The translations under genes were made by a program, and so were the position numbers. From assembly GCA_002331575.1 (NCBI GenBank), contig DCZG01000140.1, forward strand, positions 1 through 5,777: 5,777 nucleotides of DNA. Reading direction: 5' to 3'. Shown here one piece after another: positions 1 to 5,461 of the stretch (position 1 is the stretch's first letter; every line of letters begins with the position of its first letter). Under the pieces are notes generated by a model. The model was not told the DNA's origin. It saw nothing but the letters and a program-made list of their open reading frames with translations, and did no database searches. This DNA is from Atopobium sp. UBA2090 (GTDB lineage Bacteria; Actinomycetota; Coriobacteriia; Coriobacteriales; Atopobiaceae).

Positions 1-543
1 CGGAGCGATGTGCTCGGCCTCGAGGAGGAGGGTGTCTCGATGGCTGTCGATGTCAGCACAGATGACGGCGAGACTCCTCAGGGTGATGCCCTCGAGGTAG
101 TCGGGCATGAGATTGAGGAACTCCGGGTCGGCGCCGACCGTGCGGGGAAGCATCCGCCCCTCGGCCTCCGCGCGGGCGGCGAGGGCGGTTCCGGCGTTCC
201 TGAACTGCTTGTAGGCGATGAGCCTGGCGATAAGGACCTCGCGGGCCTCGTCGGGCGAGAGACCGTCGAGGTCGTCACCGTCGAGCTCATCGACGTCAAC
301 GTTCCTGGCCGTCGTGTCCGGTACGAGCGCGGCCGCCTTCATCTCGAGGAGCGTCGAGGCCACGAGGACGAAGTCGCTCGCCACGTCGAGGTCGAGGTCG
401 TCCATGCGACCGACCTCGTTGAGGTACTGCTCGGTGACGTCCGAGATCGAGATGGACCCGATGGCCACCTTCTGCCTGCTGACAAGCTGGAGGAGAAGGT
501 CGAAGGGCCCCGAATACGCCTGTGTGCGGACTCGGTACGACAT
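1..543 (-). CDS. scpA: Segregation and condensation protein A (kleisin), 3' part missing
   Basis: ScpA is the kleisin subunit of the bacterial Smc-ScpA-ScpB condensin. It bridges the two Smc heads and binds a ScpB dimer, and acts on the nucleoid. The first 181 residues are visible and the frame runs open through base 1; the family is usually about 240-280 residues. The N-terminus has the family hallmark SGPFDLLLQL at residues 12-21, followed by ISDVTEQYL (33-41) and a helical stretch with DFVLVASTLLEMKA at about 57-70. An acidic segment (about 83-96) precedes the ScpB-binding middle region. The ATG at 543 is chosen because MSYRVRT before SGPFDLL fits family N-termini. An in-frame ATG at 579 has its AGG directly abutting the start codon and is less likely. 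The start lies 2 nt after the stop of the upstream protease gene and has no strong Shine-Dalgarno site, which suggests translational coupling. scpB is expected next, outside the window. Confidence 0.93.
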   Translation of the reverse strand, partial: MSYRVRTQAYSGPFDLLLQLVSRQKVAIGSISISDVTEQYLNEVGRMDDLDLDVASDFVLVASTLLEMKAAALVPDTTARNVDVDELDGDDLDGLSPDEAREVLIARLIAYKQFRNAGTALAARAEAEGRMLPRTVGADPEFLNLMPDYLEGITLRSLAVICADIDSHRDTLLLEAEHIAP

Positions 544-545
544 GT

Positions 546-1247
546 CTAGACCATCGAGACGAGCATGTTGTACAGCCATCCTGCCGTGACGTCGAGGTAG
601 GAACCGAGCGGGTCCATCCCGATGACGGAAGGCAGCACGAACATGCAGATGAGCAGGATCGGCATGGCATAGCTCTGGATCTTGTAGTAGGTCCTGCGAG
701 CGCTGCCCGAGAGAAAGAGGAAGATGACCTTCGAGCCGTCGAGCGGCGGAAGCGGGATGAGGTTGAAGAACATGAGCAGGAGGTTCACGTAGATGTAGGT
801 CTCGATGACGACGAGCACCCAGCTCGCGGTGTCGACCGAGAGCATCGCCCCGCTCTGAATCGAGCTCACGCACCAGTGGTAGTAGACGTAGAGAATCGCC
901 GTGCCGAGCAGCGCCTGCAGGAAGTTGGAGGCGGGACCGGCGAGGGCGACGAGCACCTCGTCCCTGCGGGGGTTGCGGAGGCGGTTCGGGTTGTACGGGA
1001 CGGGCTTCGCGAAGGCGAAGACGGGACCGCCCATGAGCCCCATGACCAGCGGCAGGACGATCGATCCGACGGGGTCGAGGTGCGCCGCGGGATTGAGCGT
1101 GAGCCTGCCGGCCTCCTTGGCGGTGGGGTCACCGAGACGGTTGGCCGCCCATCCGTGGGCGACCTCGTGCACCACGGCCGAGAACATGACGAGGACGACC
1201 GAGATGACGATTCTCAAGATCTGCGTCGTCGAATACGAAGCGAGCAC
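546..1247 (-). CDS. Site-2 protease family (M50B) intramembrane zinc metalloprotease
   Basis: Polytopic membrane protein of 233 residues, in the usual size range for short M50B proteases that lack a PDZ domain. Hydrophobic segments lie at about 7-26, 61-79, 98-124, 143-165 and 188-210. The zinc motif HEVAH is at residues 27-31 (H27, H31, catalytic E28), at the end of the first segment. The third ligand motif NLIPLPPLDG is at 162-171, with D170 the expected metal-binding aspartate. The LNPAAHLDPVGS and AKPVPYNP stretches (about 51-62 and 80-87) are also typical. By family it should cleave substrates within the membrane; the substrate cannot be told. The GTG at 1247 is preferred over the in-frame start at 1289 because GAGGGGAG lies 6 nt upstream and the longer form would run into the preceding gene. 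It follows the small membrane protein gene by 22 nt and precedes scpA by 2 nt. Confidence 0.92.
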   Translation of the reverse strand: MLASYSTTQILRIVISVVLVMFSAVVHEVAHGWAANRLGDPTAKEAGRLTLNPAAHLDPVGSIVLPLVMGLMGGPVFAFAKPVPYNPNRLRNPRRDEVLVALAGPASNFLQALLGTAILYVYYHWCVSSIQSGAMLSVDTASWVLVVIETYIYVNLLLMFFNLIPLPPLDGSKVIFLFLSGSARRTYYKIQSYAMPILLICMFVLPSVIGMDPLGSYLDVTAGWLYNMLVSMV

Positions 1248-1253
1248 GTGACA

Positions 1254-1261
1254 CTCCCCTC
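1254..1261 (-). promoter_or_regulatory. Ribosome binding site deciding the protease GTG start
   Basis: The minus strand reads GAGGGGAG, then 6 nt, then GTG at 1247. This fixes the start at GTG rather than at the in-frame start 14 codons upstream, which would overlap the previous gene. Confidence 0.75.
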
Positions 1262-1269
1262 TCGCGGCG

Positions 1270-1578
1270 TCAGCGCAGCGAGGTAGCAATCCTGCAGAGA
1301 ATCCAGTCCGCGACGAGGAACATCATGGCGAGGATGGCGAAGTCGCCGCGAAACGCGCCGTCGAACGGGGTCGAGAAGACGAAGAGCCCGCGCAGGAAGC
1401 TCGGCGTCAGGACAGACACGAACCCGTTCACGCCAGACAGGGCGACGCGCACCGTGCCGGATGCGAAGGCGTCCACCACGACGAGCGCAGCGATGAGAAC
1501 GCCCACCACTCGCAGGATGACCGAGATGATCCTGAGAACCCTGGAAGCCTTGCTGTCGTTCGAGTCGTCACTACTCAT
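1270..1578 (-). CDS. Small membrane protein of unknown function
   Basis: A 102-residue protein that I do not recognise. The N-terminus is short and acidic/serine-rich (residues 1-11, with DD and ND). It is followed by a strongly hydrophobic segment at about 15-39 rich in Val, Ile and Leu, with arginines at 13, 17 and 23. A middle region (about 47-73) contains moderately hydrophobic stretches, Gly, Pro and Phe. A second clear hydrophobic segment lies at about 80-97, and the protein ends in a short basic tail. Two, possibly three, membrane passes are likely. The ATG at 1578 has GAGGAGG 6 nt upstream; a GTG at 1584 lies too close to that site. The gene overlaps the end of the ABC-F gene by 8 nt (ATGAGTAG), so its translation is probably coupled. 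Position between the ABC-F ATPase and the membrane protease suggests an operon member, but gives no firm function. That it is a real gene is well supported by start, overlap and hydrophobic pattern. Confidence 0.8.
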   Translation of the reverse strand: MSSDDSNDSKASRVLRIISVILRVVGVLIAALVVVDAFASGTVRVALSGVNGFVSVLTPSFLRGLFVFSTPFDGAFRGDFAILAMMFLVADWILCRIATSLR

Positions 1579-3565
1579 CTGCACCCTCCTCGATCTTCTC
1601 CGAAAGCTCGAGCCACTCCTGCTCGAGCGACGGAATCTTCTTCTCGAGCGCGTTGTATTCCGAGAGACACTTGTTGAACTTCTCGCTGTCGTTGTAGAGG
1701 TTCTCGTCGGCCATCATCGTGACGAGCTCGTCGTGACGACGATGAGCTGGCTCGAGAGCCGCTTCCACCTGCCTCAGGCGGTCGCGCGTCTTCTTGAGCG
1801 CCTTGTTGCGACGGTTCCGCTCGTCCGCCTCGGCACGGCGCTGCTCGCGCGTCTTGACGTTGCGACCCGAGGTCTGGCTGTCATCGTCGGACGGCACGGG
1901 CGTCGCGATCTTCGTCTGGGGCGTCGCGACCGACTCCTCGGCGGCCCGCGCCTCGAGCTCGGCCCGCTTGTAGAGGTAGTAGTCGTAGTCACCGTCGTAG
2001 AGGGTGACCTTGTGGTCACGGACGTCCACGACCTTGTTGGCGAGGGCACGCACGAGGTGCTCGTCGTGGCTGATGAGGACGATCGTCCCCGGGAAGTCCA
2101 CGAGCGCGGTCTCGAGAACGTCGACCGAGTCGATGTCGAGGTGGTTCGTAGGCTCGTCGAGACAGAGGAGCGGGTCGGGTGCCACTAGCATCTTGGCCAG
2201 GGCGAGACGGGCCTTCTCGCCACCGGAGAGCACCTGGACGCGCTTGTCGACGTCGTCTCCGTGAAAGAGGAAGGCGCCGAGCAGGCGACGCTCGTCCGAA
2301 GAGGTCCAGCCCGGCGCGACCTCGTCCATCTCGGAGAGCACGGTGTTGGACGGGTTGAGTTGTTCCAGCTGATGCTGGGCGTAGTAGGAGACGGAGACGT
2401 TCTGGCCAAGCGTGATGGAGCCGGAGTCGGGCGTGAGCCTGCCGTTGATGAGCTTCATGAGGGTCGACTTGCCCGCGCCGTTGGGGCCGACGAGGGCCAC
2501 ATGGTCGCCGCGGTAGAGCGTGAGGTTCACATCACCGTAGACGCAGTTGTCACCGAAGCTCTTCGCGACGCCCGCGACGTCGACGACCGTGTCTCCCGTT
2601 CGTGGTGGGTCGGGGAAGCGGAAGTGAACGTGATGGGACTGCTCGGGCAGGACGACGAGCTCCTCCTTGACCTTCTCGAGCTTCTTCACGCGCTCCTGGA
2701 CCTGTTTTGCCTTCGTCGGCTTGTACCGGAAGCGCTCGATGAAGACCTCCATGTGCTGGATGTCCCGCTCCTGGGCCTCTCTCTTCGCACGCAGCTGCGT
2801 GAGGTTGTCCTCGCGCTGCTTGAGGTAGCCGGAGTAGTTGCCGACGTAAGTCATCAGGCGCTTGTTCTCGAGCGCCGCCACGTGGCTCACGCAAGCGTCC
2901 ATGAACGAGCGGTCGTGGCTCACGAGAAGGACCGCGCCGTCGTAGCCTGCGACGAACTGCTCAAACCAGCGGACGCTCTCGAGGTCGAGGTGGTTCGTGG
3001 GCTCATCGAGAAGGAGAAGGTCGGGATGACGCAGCAGCAGCTTCGAGAGGGCGATGCGCATCTGCCAGCCGCCTGAAAAGTCGGCGGCTGGCTTGTCGAA
3101 GTCCTCGATCGGGAAGCCGAGACCGCCGAGGATGGCGCGCGCCCTGCTCTCGAGCTCGTAGCCGCCAAGGCGCTCGAAGCGATCCTGAGCGTGACCGTAG
3201 CGCTCGAGGAGGGAGTCGAGCTCCTCGCCGGGTGCCGTGTGCGATATCCGGTGCTCGTACTCCCGGACGCGCCGCTCGACATTCTTGACCTCTACGGCCG
3301 AGTCGACGACCTCCTGGAGGGCGGTCTTGGCCCCCTCGATCCTCGTCTCCTGCTCGAGATAGCCGATCGTGGTGTCCTTGGCGAAGCTGACCGTTCCCTC
3401 GTCAGCGGGCTCGAGGCCCATGACGATGCGGAGCAGCGTGGTCTTGCCGGCGCCGTTGGGCCCGACGAGCGCCCAGCGCTCTCCTGCGTTGAGCTGGAGC
3501 GTCGCGGCAGAGTACAGGGCCCGGCCGCCGAACGACTTCGTTATCTTGTCTGCAAGTGCTATCAA
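1571..3565 (-). CDS. ABC-F family ATPase, two nucleotide-binding domains (YdiF/Uup type)
   Basis: A 664-residue soluble protein with two ABC domains and no membrane segment, the layout of ABC-F ribosome-associated ATPases. Domain 1 has Walker A GPNGAGKTT (35-43), signature FSGGW (163-167), Walker B LLLLDEPTNHLD (183-194) and switch His in SHD (216-218). A charged helical linker (about 240-310), the region that reaches the tRNA sites in this family, leads to domain 2: Walker A GPNGAGKST (360-368), signature LSGGEKARLA (446-455), Walker B LLCLDEPTNHLD (466-477), SHD (499-501). A flexible Pro/Ser/Asp stretch (about 545-567) precedes a basic-to-acidic coiled-coil C-terminal domain (about 570-660). 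All catalytic residues are present. The start is TTG at 3565: GGAG lies 7 nt upstream, the frame closes at a TGA ten codons further up, and no other start codon lies between. A housekeeping translation factor is more likely than a dedicated antibiotic-resistance ABC-F, but sequence alone cannot settle this. Confidence 0.93.
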   Translation of the reverse strand: MIALADKITKSFGGRALYSAATLQLNAGERWALVGPNGAGKTTLLRIVMGLEPADEGTVSFAKDTTIGYLEQETRIEGAKTALQEVVDSAVEVKNVERRVREYEHRISHTAPGEELDSLLERYGHAQDRFERLGGYELESRARAILGGLGFPIEDFDKPAADFSGGWQMRIALSKLLLRHPDLLLLDEPTNHLDLESVRWFEQFVAGYDGAVLLVSHDRSFMDACVSHVAALENKRLMTYVGNYSGYLKQREDNLTQLRAKREAQERDIQHMEVFIERFRYKPTKAKQVQERVKKLEKVKEELVVLPEQSHHVHFRFPDPPRTGDTVVDVAGVAKSFGDNCVYGDVNLTLYRGDHVALVGPNGAGKSTLMKLINGRLTPDSGSITLGQNVSVSYYAQHQLEQLNPSNTVLSEMDEVAPGWTSSDERRLLGAFLFHGDDVDKRVQVLSGGEKARLALAKMLVAPDPLLCLDEPTNHLDIDSVDVLETALVDFPGTIVLISHDEHLVRALANKVVDVRDHKVTLYDGDYDYYLYKRAELEARAAEESVATPQTKIATPVPSDDDSQTSGRNVKTREQRRAEADERNRRNKALKKTRDRLRQVEAALEPAHRRHDELVTMMADENLYNDSEKFNKCLSEYNALEKKIPSLEQEWLELSEKIEEGADE
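1585..1591 (-). promoter_or_regulatory. Ribosome binding site for the small membrane protein, inside the ABC-F 3' end
   Basis: The minus strand reads GAGGAGG, then 6 nt, then ATG at 1578. The site lies within the last codons of the ABC-F gene and favours ATG at 1578 over GTG at 1584, which directly abuts it. Confidence 0.75.
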
Positions 3566-3572
3566 ACTATAT

Positions 3573-3576
3573 CTCC
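3573..3576 (-). promoter_or_regulatory. Ribosome binding site supporting the TTG start of the ABC-F gene
   Basis: The minus strand reads GGAG, then 7 nt, then TTG at 3565. No ATG or GTG in this frame lies between the upstream TGA and the TTG, so the site decides the start. Confidence 0.6.
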
Positions 3577-3587
3577 GGAACTCGACG

Positions 3588-3968
3588 TTATCTCATCGTG
3601 GTGAGGTGGATGGCAAAGCCCGCGATCTCGCTCTTGAAGTACACGAGCAGGGGGCTGCCGTCGGGCAGGAAGGCACGCGTCGACTCGTCGACCTCGAAGC
3701 CACGCGCGGAGAACCATGCGACGGCACCCTCGAGGTCGTTGACGTAGAAGCCAATGTGACCCTTGGCTCCACGACCGTTGTGCTTCATGACCTCGATAAG
3801 CGAGCCCGCGAAGTACGACGGCGGGAGGATCTCGTGCTTGGGAAGCCCCATGAGGCTCTCGAAACGCTGCGCGATCTCGCCCGCCTCGGACTCGTTCTCC
3901 GCGTTGATGCCCACGTGCGCGATATGCATGTCAAAGAGCTCGACTGGGTTCTCGCTCGTCTCGGCCAT
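3588..3968 (-). CDS. VOC (glyoxalase/bleomycin-resistance fold) family protein, KDPG-aldolase-partner-like
   Basis: A 126-residue cytosolic protein with one pair of VOC beta-alpha-beta-beta-beta modules. The first half starts at HIAHVGINAENESEA (16-30) and ends in the GSLIEVMKH strand (55-63). The second starts at KGHIGFYVNDLEGAVAWF (69-86) and ends at GFAIHL (117-122). Expected metal positions are H18, E59, H71 and the last-strand position H121, which is usually Glu in glyoxalase I-like enzymes. From memory, the pattern HVGIN-ENE-EA ... IEVMK ... GHI ... GFA-HL resembles the small VOC domain found beside or fused to 2-keto-3-deoxy-6-phosphogluconate aldolases in Firmicutes. No aldolase is seen here, so the substrate is unknown. 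The ATG at 3968 has a strong GGAGG 6 nt upstream; an in-frame extension to 4064 would lie upstream of the TATAAT box and is rejected. It is the first gene of the five-gene run, 22 nt before the ABC-F start. Confidence 0.85.
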   Translation of the reverse strand: MAETSENPVELFDMHIAHVGINAENESEAGEIAQRFESLMGLPKHEILPPSYFAGSLIEVMKHNGRGAKGHIGFYVNDLEGAVAWFSARGFEVDESTRAFLPDGSPLLVYFKSEIAGFAIHLTTMR

Positions 3969-3974
3969 GGTCTT

Positions 3975-3979
3975 CCTCC
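3975..3979 (-). promoter_or_regulatory. Ribosome binding site fixing the VOC gene start
   Basis: The minus strand reads GGAGG, 6 nt before ATG at 3968. It sits just after the second leader hairpin, which could affect access to it. Confidence 0.8.
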
Positions 3980-3985
3980 CTCGTG

Positions 3986-4008
3986 CGCGCCCCGATGGCG
4001 CGACGCCA
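3986..4008 (-). promoter_or_regulatory. Two overlapping, mutually exclusive hairpins in the operon leader
   Basis: On the minus strand, TGGCG-TCG-CGCCA (4008-3996) can form a 5-bp stem with a 3-nt loop. Its 3' arm overlaps the 5' arm of CGCGCC-ATCGG-GGCGCG (4002-3986), a 6-bp stem ending about 6 nt before the Shine-Dalgarno core. Only one can form at a time. There is no U-run, so neither is an intrinsic terminator. The first would sit almost at the 5' end of the predicted transcript. The pairing is seen directly; any regulatory role is inferred. Confidence 0.45.
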
Positions 4009-4016
4009 AACACTAG

Positions 4017-4022
4017 ATTATA
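4017..4022 (-). promoter_or_regulatory. Predicted -10 box of the VOC/ABC-F/S2P/scpA operon
   Basis: A perfect TATAAT on the minus strand lies about 49 nt upstream of the VOC ATG, in an otherwise very GC-rich 128-bp gap. Transcription would start near 4014-4010, giving a leader of about 42-46 nt. No TTGACA-like -35 hexamer is found at a 16-19 nt spacing (the positions read CCCGCC or similar), so the promoter may need an activator. Confidence 0.6.
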
Positions 4023-4096
4023 CGGGAGAGGCGTGACGCGGCGGGACCACCGGGCCCAAGACATGGGAGAACACCATATTGGTTGCGGTATGGTAC

Positions 4097-5398
4097 CTAC
4101 GACTCGAGGGCGAGCTTGGCACGGACGATGCGGACCACGGACTCGTCGATTCGATCCTCGGTGAGGGTCCCGTCCTTGACCGCGTCAAGCACTCCCTGGT
4201 AGCAGGCCTCGAAGTCCTTGGGCATGAGAATCATGTCGTCTCCGGCGAGAAGTGCCTTGACGCCGATCTCGGACGAGCTGTAGAGGTTGGCGACAGCACC
4301 CATCTCGAGCGAGTCTGTGGTGATGACGCCATCGTAGCCGAGGTCGTTGCGTAGGACGTCGGTGACGATCTTCGGGTTGAGCGAGGCGGGAATGTCATCC
4401 CCCGTGACCGCCGAGCAGGAGATGTGGCCGACCATGATCATGGGGACGCCCGCATCGATGGCGGACTCGAAGGGGAGAAGCTCGGACTTCTTCATGTCGT
4501 CGAGCGTTGACGTGGTGTAGATGAGCTCGTCCTCCGAGTCGCCCGTAACCCCGCCGATGCCCGGGAAGTGCTTGGAGCAGCAGAGGATGCCCGTGCTGAG
4601 GTAGCCATCCACCTGCGCGCGAACCATCGGGGCGACGGTCGCCGCGTCGGCTCCGAACGAGCGACGGACCATGACCGACTCGCTCGTCGAGGCGATGTCC
4701 GAGTCGGGCGCGAAGTCGAGGTTGAAGCCGAGCTTGGTGAGGTACGTGCCGACCGTCACCGCGGCGGCCTTGGCCTTGGAGGTGTCCCCCGTCGCACCGA
4801 TGTCGGCCATGTCACCGACGTTGGTCACGCCGAAGTTCGAGTTGCCCGCGATGCGGGCGACCGTGCCGCCCTCCTCGTCGACGCCGAGGAAGATGGGAAA
4901 GCCCATGATGTCCTGATAGTAGGTCTGGGTGTCGGAGAGCATGCTCGTGGTCTGGCTCGTTGAGACGAGGTTTTTGGAGAAGTAGACGATGCCTCCGACC
5001 GGGTACTGCTCGAGGCACTGCTTGGTGTAGTCCCCGGCCTTGGTCTGCGTTTTCACCTGCGTCACGGCCTCGGGGCGCACCATGAACAGCTGGGCGACCT
5101 TCTGCTCGAGCGTCATGCCGCTCACGATCTCCTGCGCCTTCTTTGTGGCCGCGTCAGTCGTGGTGCTCGACCCCTCTGAGGAACTGCTCGACGAGCTGGT
5201 CGAATCCGAGGATGAAGAAGACGAGGACGACGAGGAGCCGAGCGCGGTCATGCTCGTGGACGATGACGTGGAACTGTCGGAAGTGTGATACGACGACGCG
5301 ATGACCTTGTAGGTGAAGAAGAGGCCGAGAGCCAGGACCCCGACCGTCGCCAGAACGACCCCGATGTTGGCCATAGTACGCCGTGCCTGCTTCTTCAT
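4097..5398 (-). CDS. GH3-family beta-N-acetylglucosaminidase-like protein, membrane-anchored or secreted, atypical acid/base site
   Basis: A 433-residue exported enzyme-like protein. A basic N-terminus (K2, K3, R6, R7) and hydrophobic segment (about 10-34) form a signal anchor or signal peptide. No lipobox cysteine is seen, but a cut after VIA (32-34) is possible. A Ser/Thr-rich stalk spans about 39-81. The GH3 barrel (about 86-430) shows MTLEQKVAQLFMV (95-107), GVDEEGGTVARI (172-183), FAPDSDI (229-235), RSFG (246-249), KHFPG (276-280) and VITTDSLEMGA (358-368), with D362 the expected nucleophile. The NagZ-type loop after KHFPG normally carries Asp-Ser/Thr-His; here it reads D287-S288-E289, so the acid/base histidine is replaced. 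The likely target is a GlcNAc-containing polymer such as peptidoglycan. The family call is secure; activity and specificity are not. The start ATG at 5398 has a loosely placed GAGGG/GTGGG upstream. It lies 63 bp after the ABC exporter gene and may be read through from it. Confidence 0.88.
   Translation of the reverse strand: MKKQARRTMANIGVVLATVGVLALGLFFTYKVIASSYHTSDSSTSSSTSMTALGSSSSSSSSSSDSTSSSSSSSEGSSTTTDAATKKAQEIVSGMTLEQKVAQLFMVRPEAVTQVKTQTKAGDYTKQCLEQYPVGGIVYFSKNLVSTSQTTSMLSDTQTYYQDIMGFPIFLGVDEEGGTVARIAGNSNFGVTNVGDMADIGATGDTSKAKAAAVTVGTYLTKLGFNLDFAPDSDIASTSESVMVRRSFGADAATVAPMVRAQVDGYLSTGILCCSKHFPGIGGVTGDSEDELIYTTSTLDDMKKSELLPFESAIDAGVPMIMVGHISCSAVTGDDIPASLNPKIVTDVLRNDLGYDGVITTDSLEMGAVANLYSSSEIGVKALLAGDDMILMPKDFEACYQGVLDAVKDGTLTEDRIDESVVRIVRAKLALES
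5156..5284 (-). other. Serine/threonine-rich stalk-coding region of the GH3 protein
   Basis: Codes for residues 39-81, mostly Ser with Thr, Asp and Gly. The core at 5177-5236 is ten serines, Asp-Ser-Thr, then seven serines. All six serine codons are used (TCC, TCG, TCT, TCA, AGC, AGT), so it is not a simple DNA repeat. It joins the membrane segment to the catalytic barrel and probably acts as a flexible or glycosylated wall-spanning spacer (inference). Confidence 0.85.
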
Positions 5399-5404
5399 AT
5401 GCGT

Positions 5405-5413
5405 CCCACCCTC
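5405..5413 (-). promoter_or_regulatory. Weak ribosome binding site of the GH3 gene
   Basis: The minus strand reads GAGGGTGGG ending 6 nt before ATG at 5398. The better GAGGG core is 10 nt away, longer than at the other genes here, so initiation may be modest. Confidence 0.4.
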
Positions 5414-5419
5414 AGCCGA

Positions 5420-5452
5420 ATCCTATCCCTACGATAACGTATTTCGGAAATA
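5420..5452 (-). promoter_or_regulatory. Candidate GH3 promoter with a 13-bp dyad (possible operator)
   Basis: A perfect inverted repeat TATTTC-C-GAAATA lies at 5452-5440 in an AT-rich patch between the ABC exporter stop and the GH3 start. A possible -10 box TAGGAT is at 5425-5420. At 17-18 nt spacing its -35 position (TCCGAA or TTCCGA, a weak match) falls inside the dyad. That layout would fit a repressor site, but the promoter match is poor and the call is tentative. Confidence 0.35.
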
Positions 5453-5461
5453 GAAGGCAGC

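Noticed and set aside
546..579. Alternative scpA start at ATG 579
   Set aside because: No usable ribosome site (AGG abuts the ATG), it overlaps the protease end, and the added residues do not fit ScpA N-termini.
522..1286. Long plus-strand open frame (254 codons) opposite the protease gene
   Set aside because: It is antisense to a gene with clear zinc motifs and has the Glu/Asp/Arg/Val-rich make-up expected of the complement of GC-rich codons; no family motif or Shine-Dalgarno site.
1325..3076. Long plus-strand open frames (about 287 and 271 codons) opposite the ABC-F gene
   Set aside because: Both are complement shadows of the ABC-F coding frame, low in complexity and without recognisable domains.
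3588..4064. Longer VOC protein starting at 4064
   Set aside because: The extra 32 residues would lie upstream of and across the TATAAT box and leader; ATG at 3968 has a perfect GGAGG at 6 nt and begins where the fold begins.
4073..4094. Inverted repeat ACCATA/TATGGT after the GH3 stop as a terminator
   Set aside because: The stem is only 6 bp, AT-rich with a 10-nt loop, and no U-run follows; too weak to call.
5040..5288. Plus-strand frame with a run of Glu and Asp residues
   Set aside because: The acidic run is simply the complement of the polyserine codons of the GH3 stalk.
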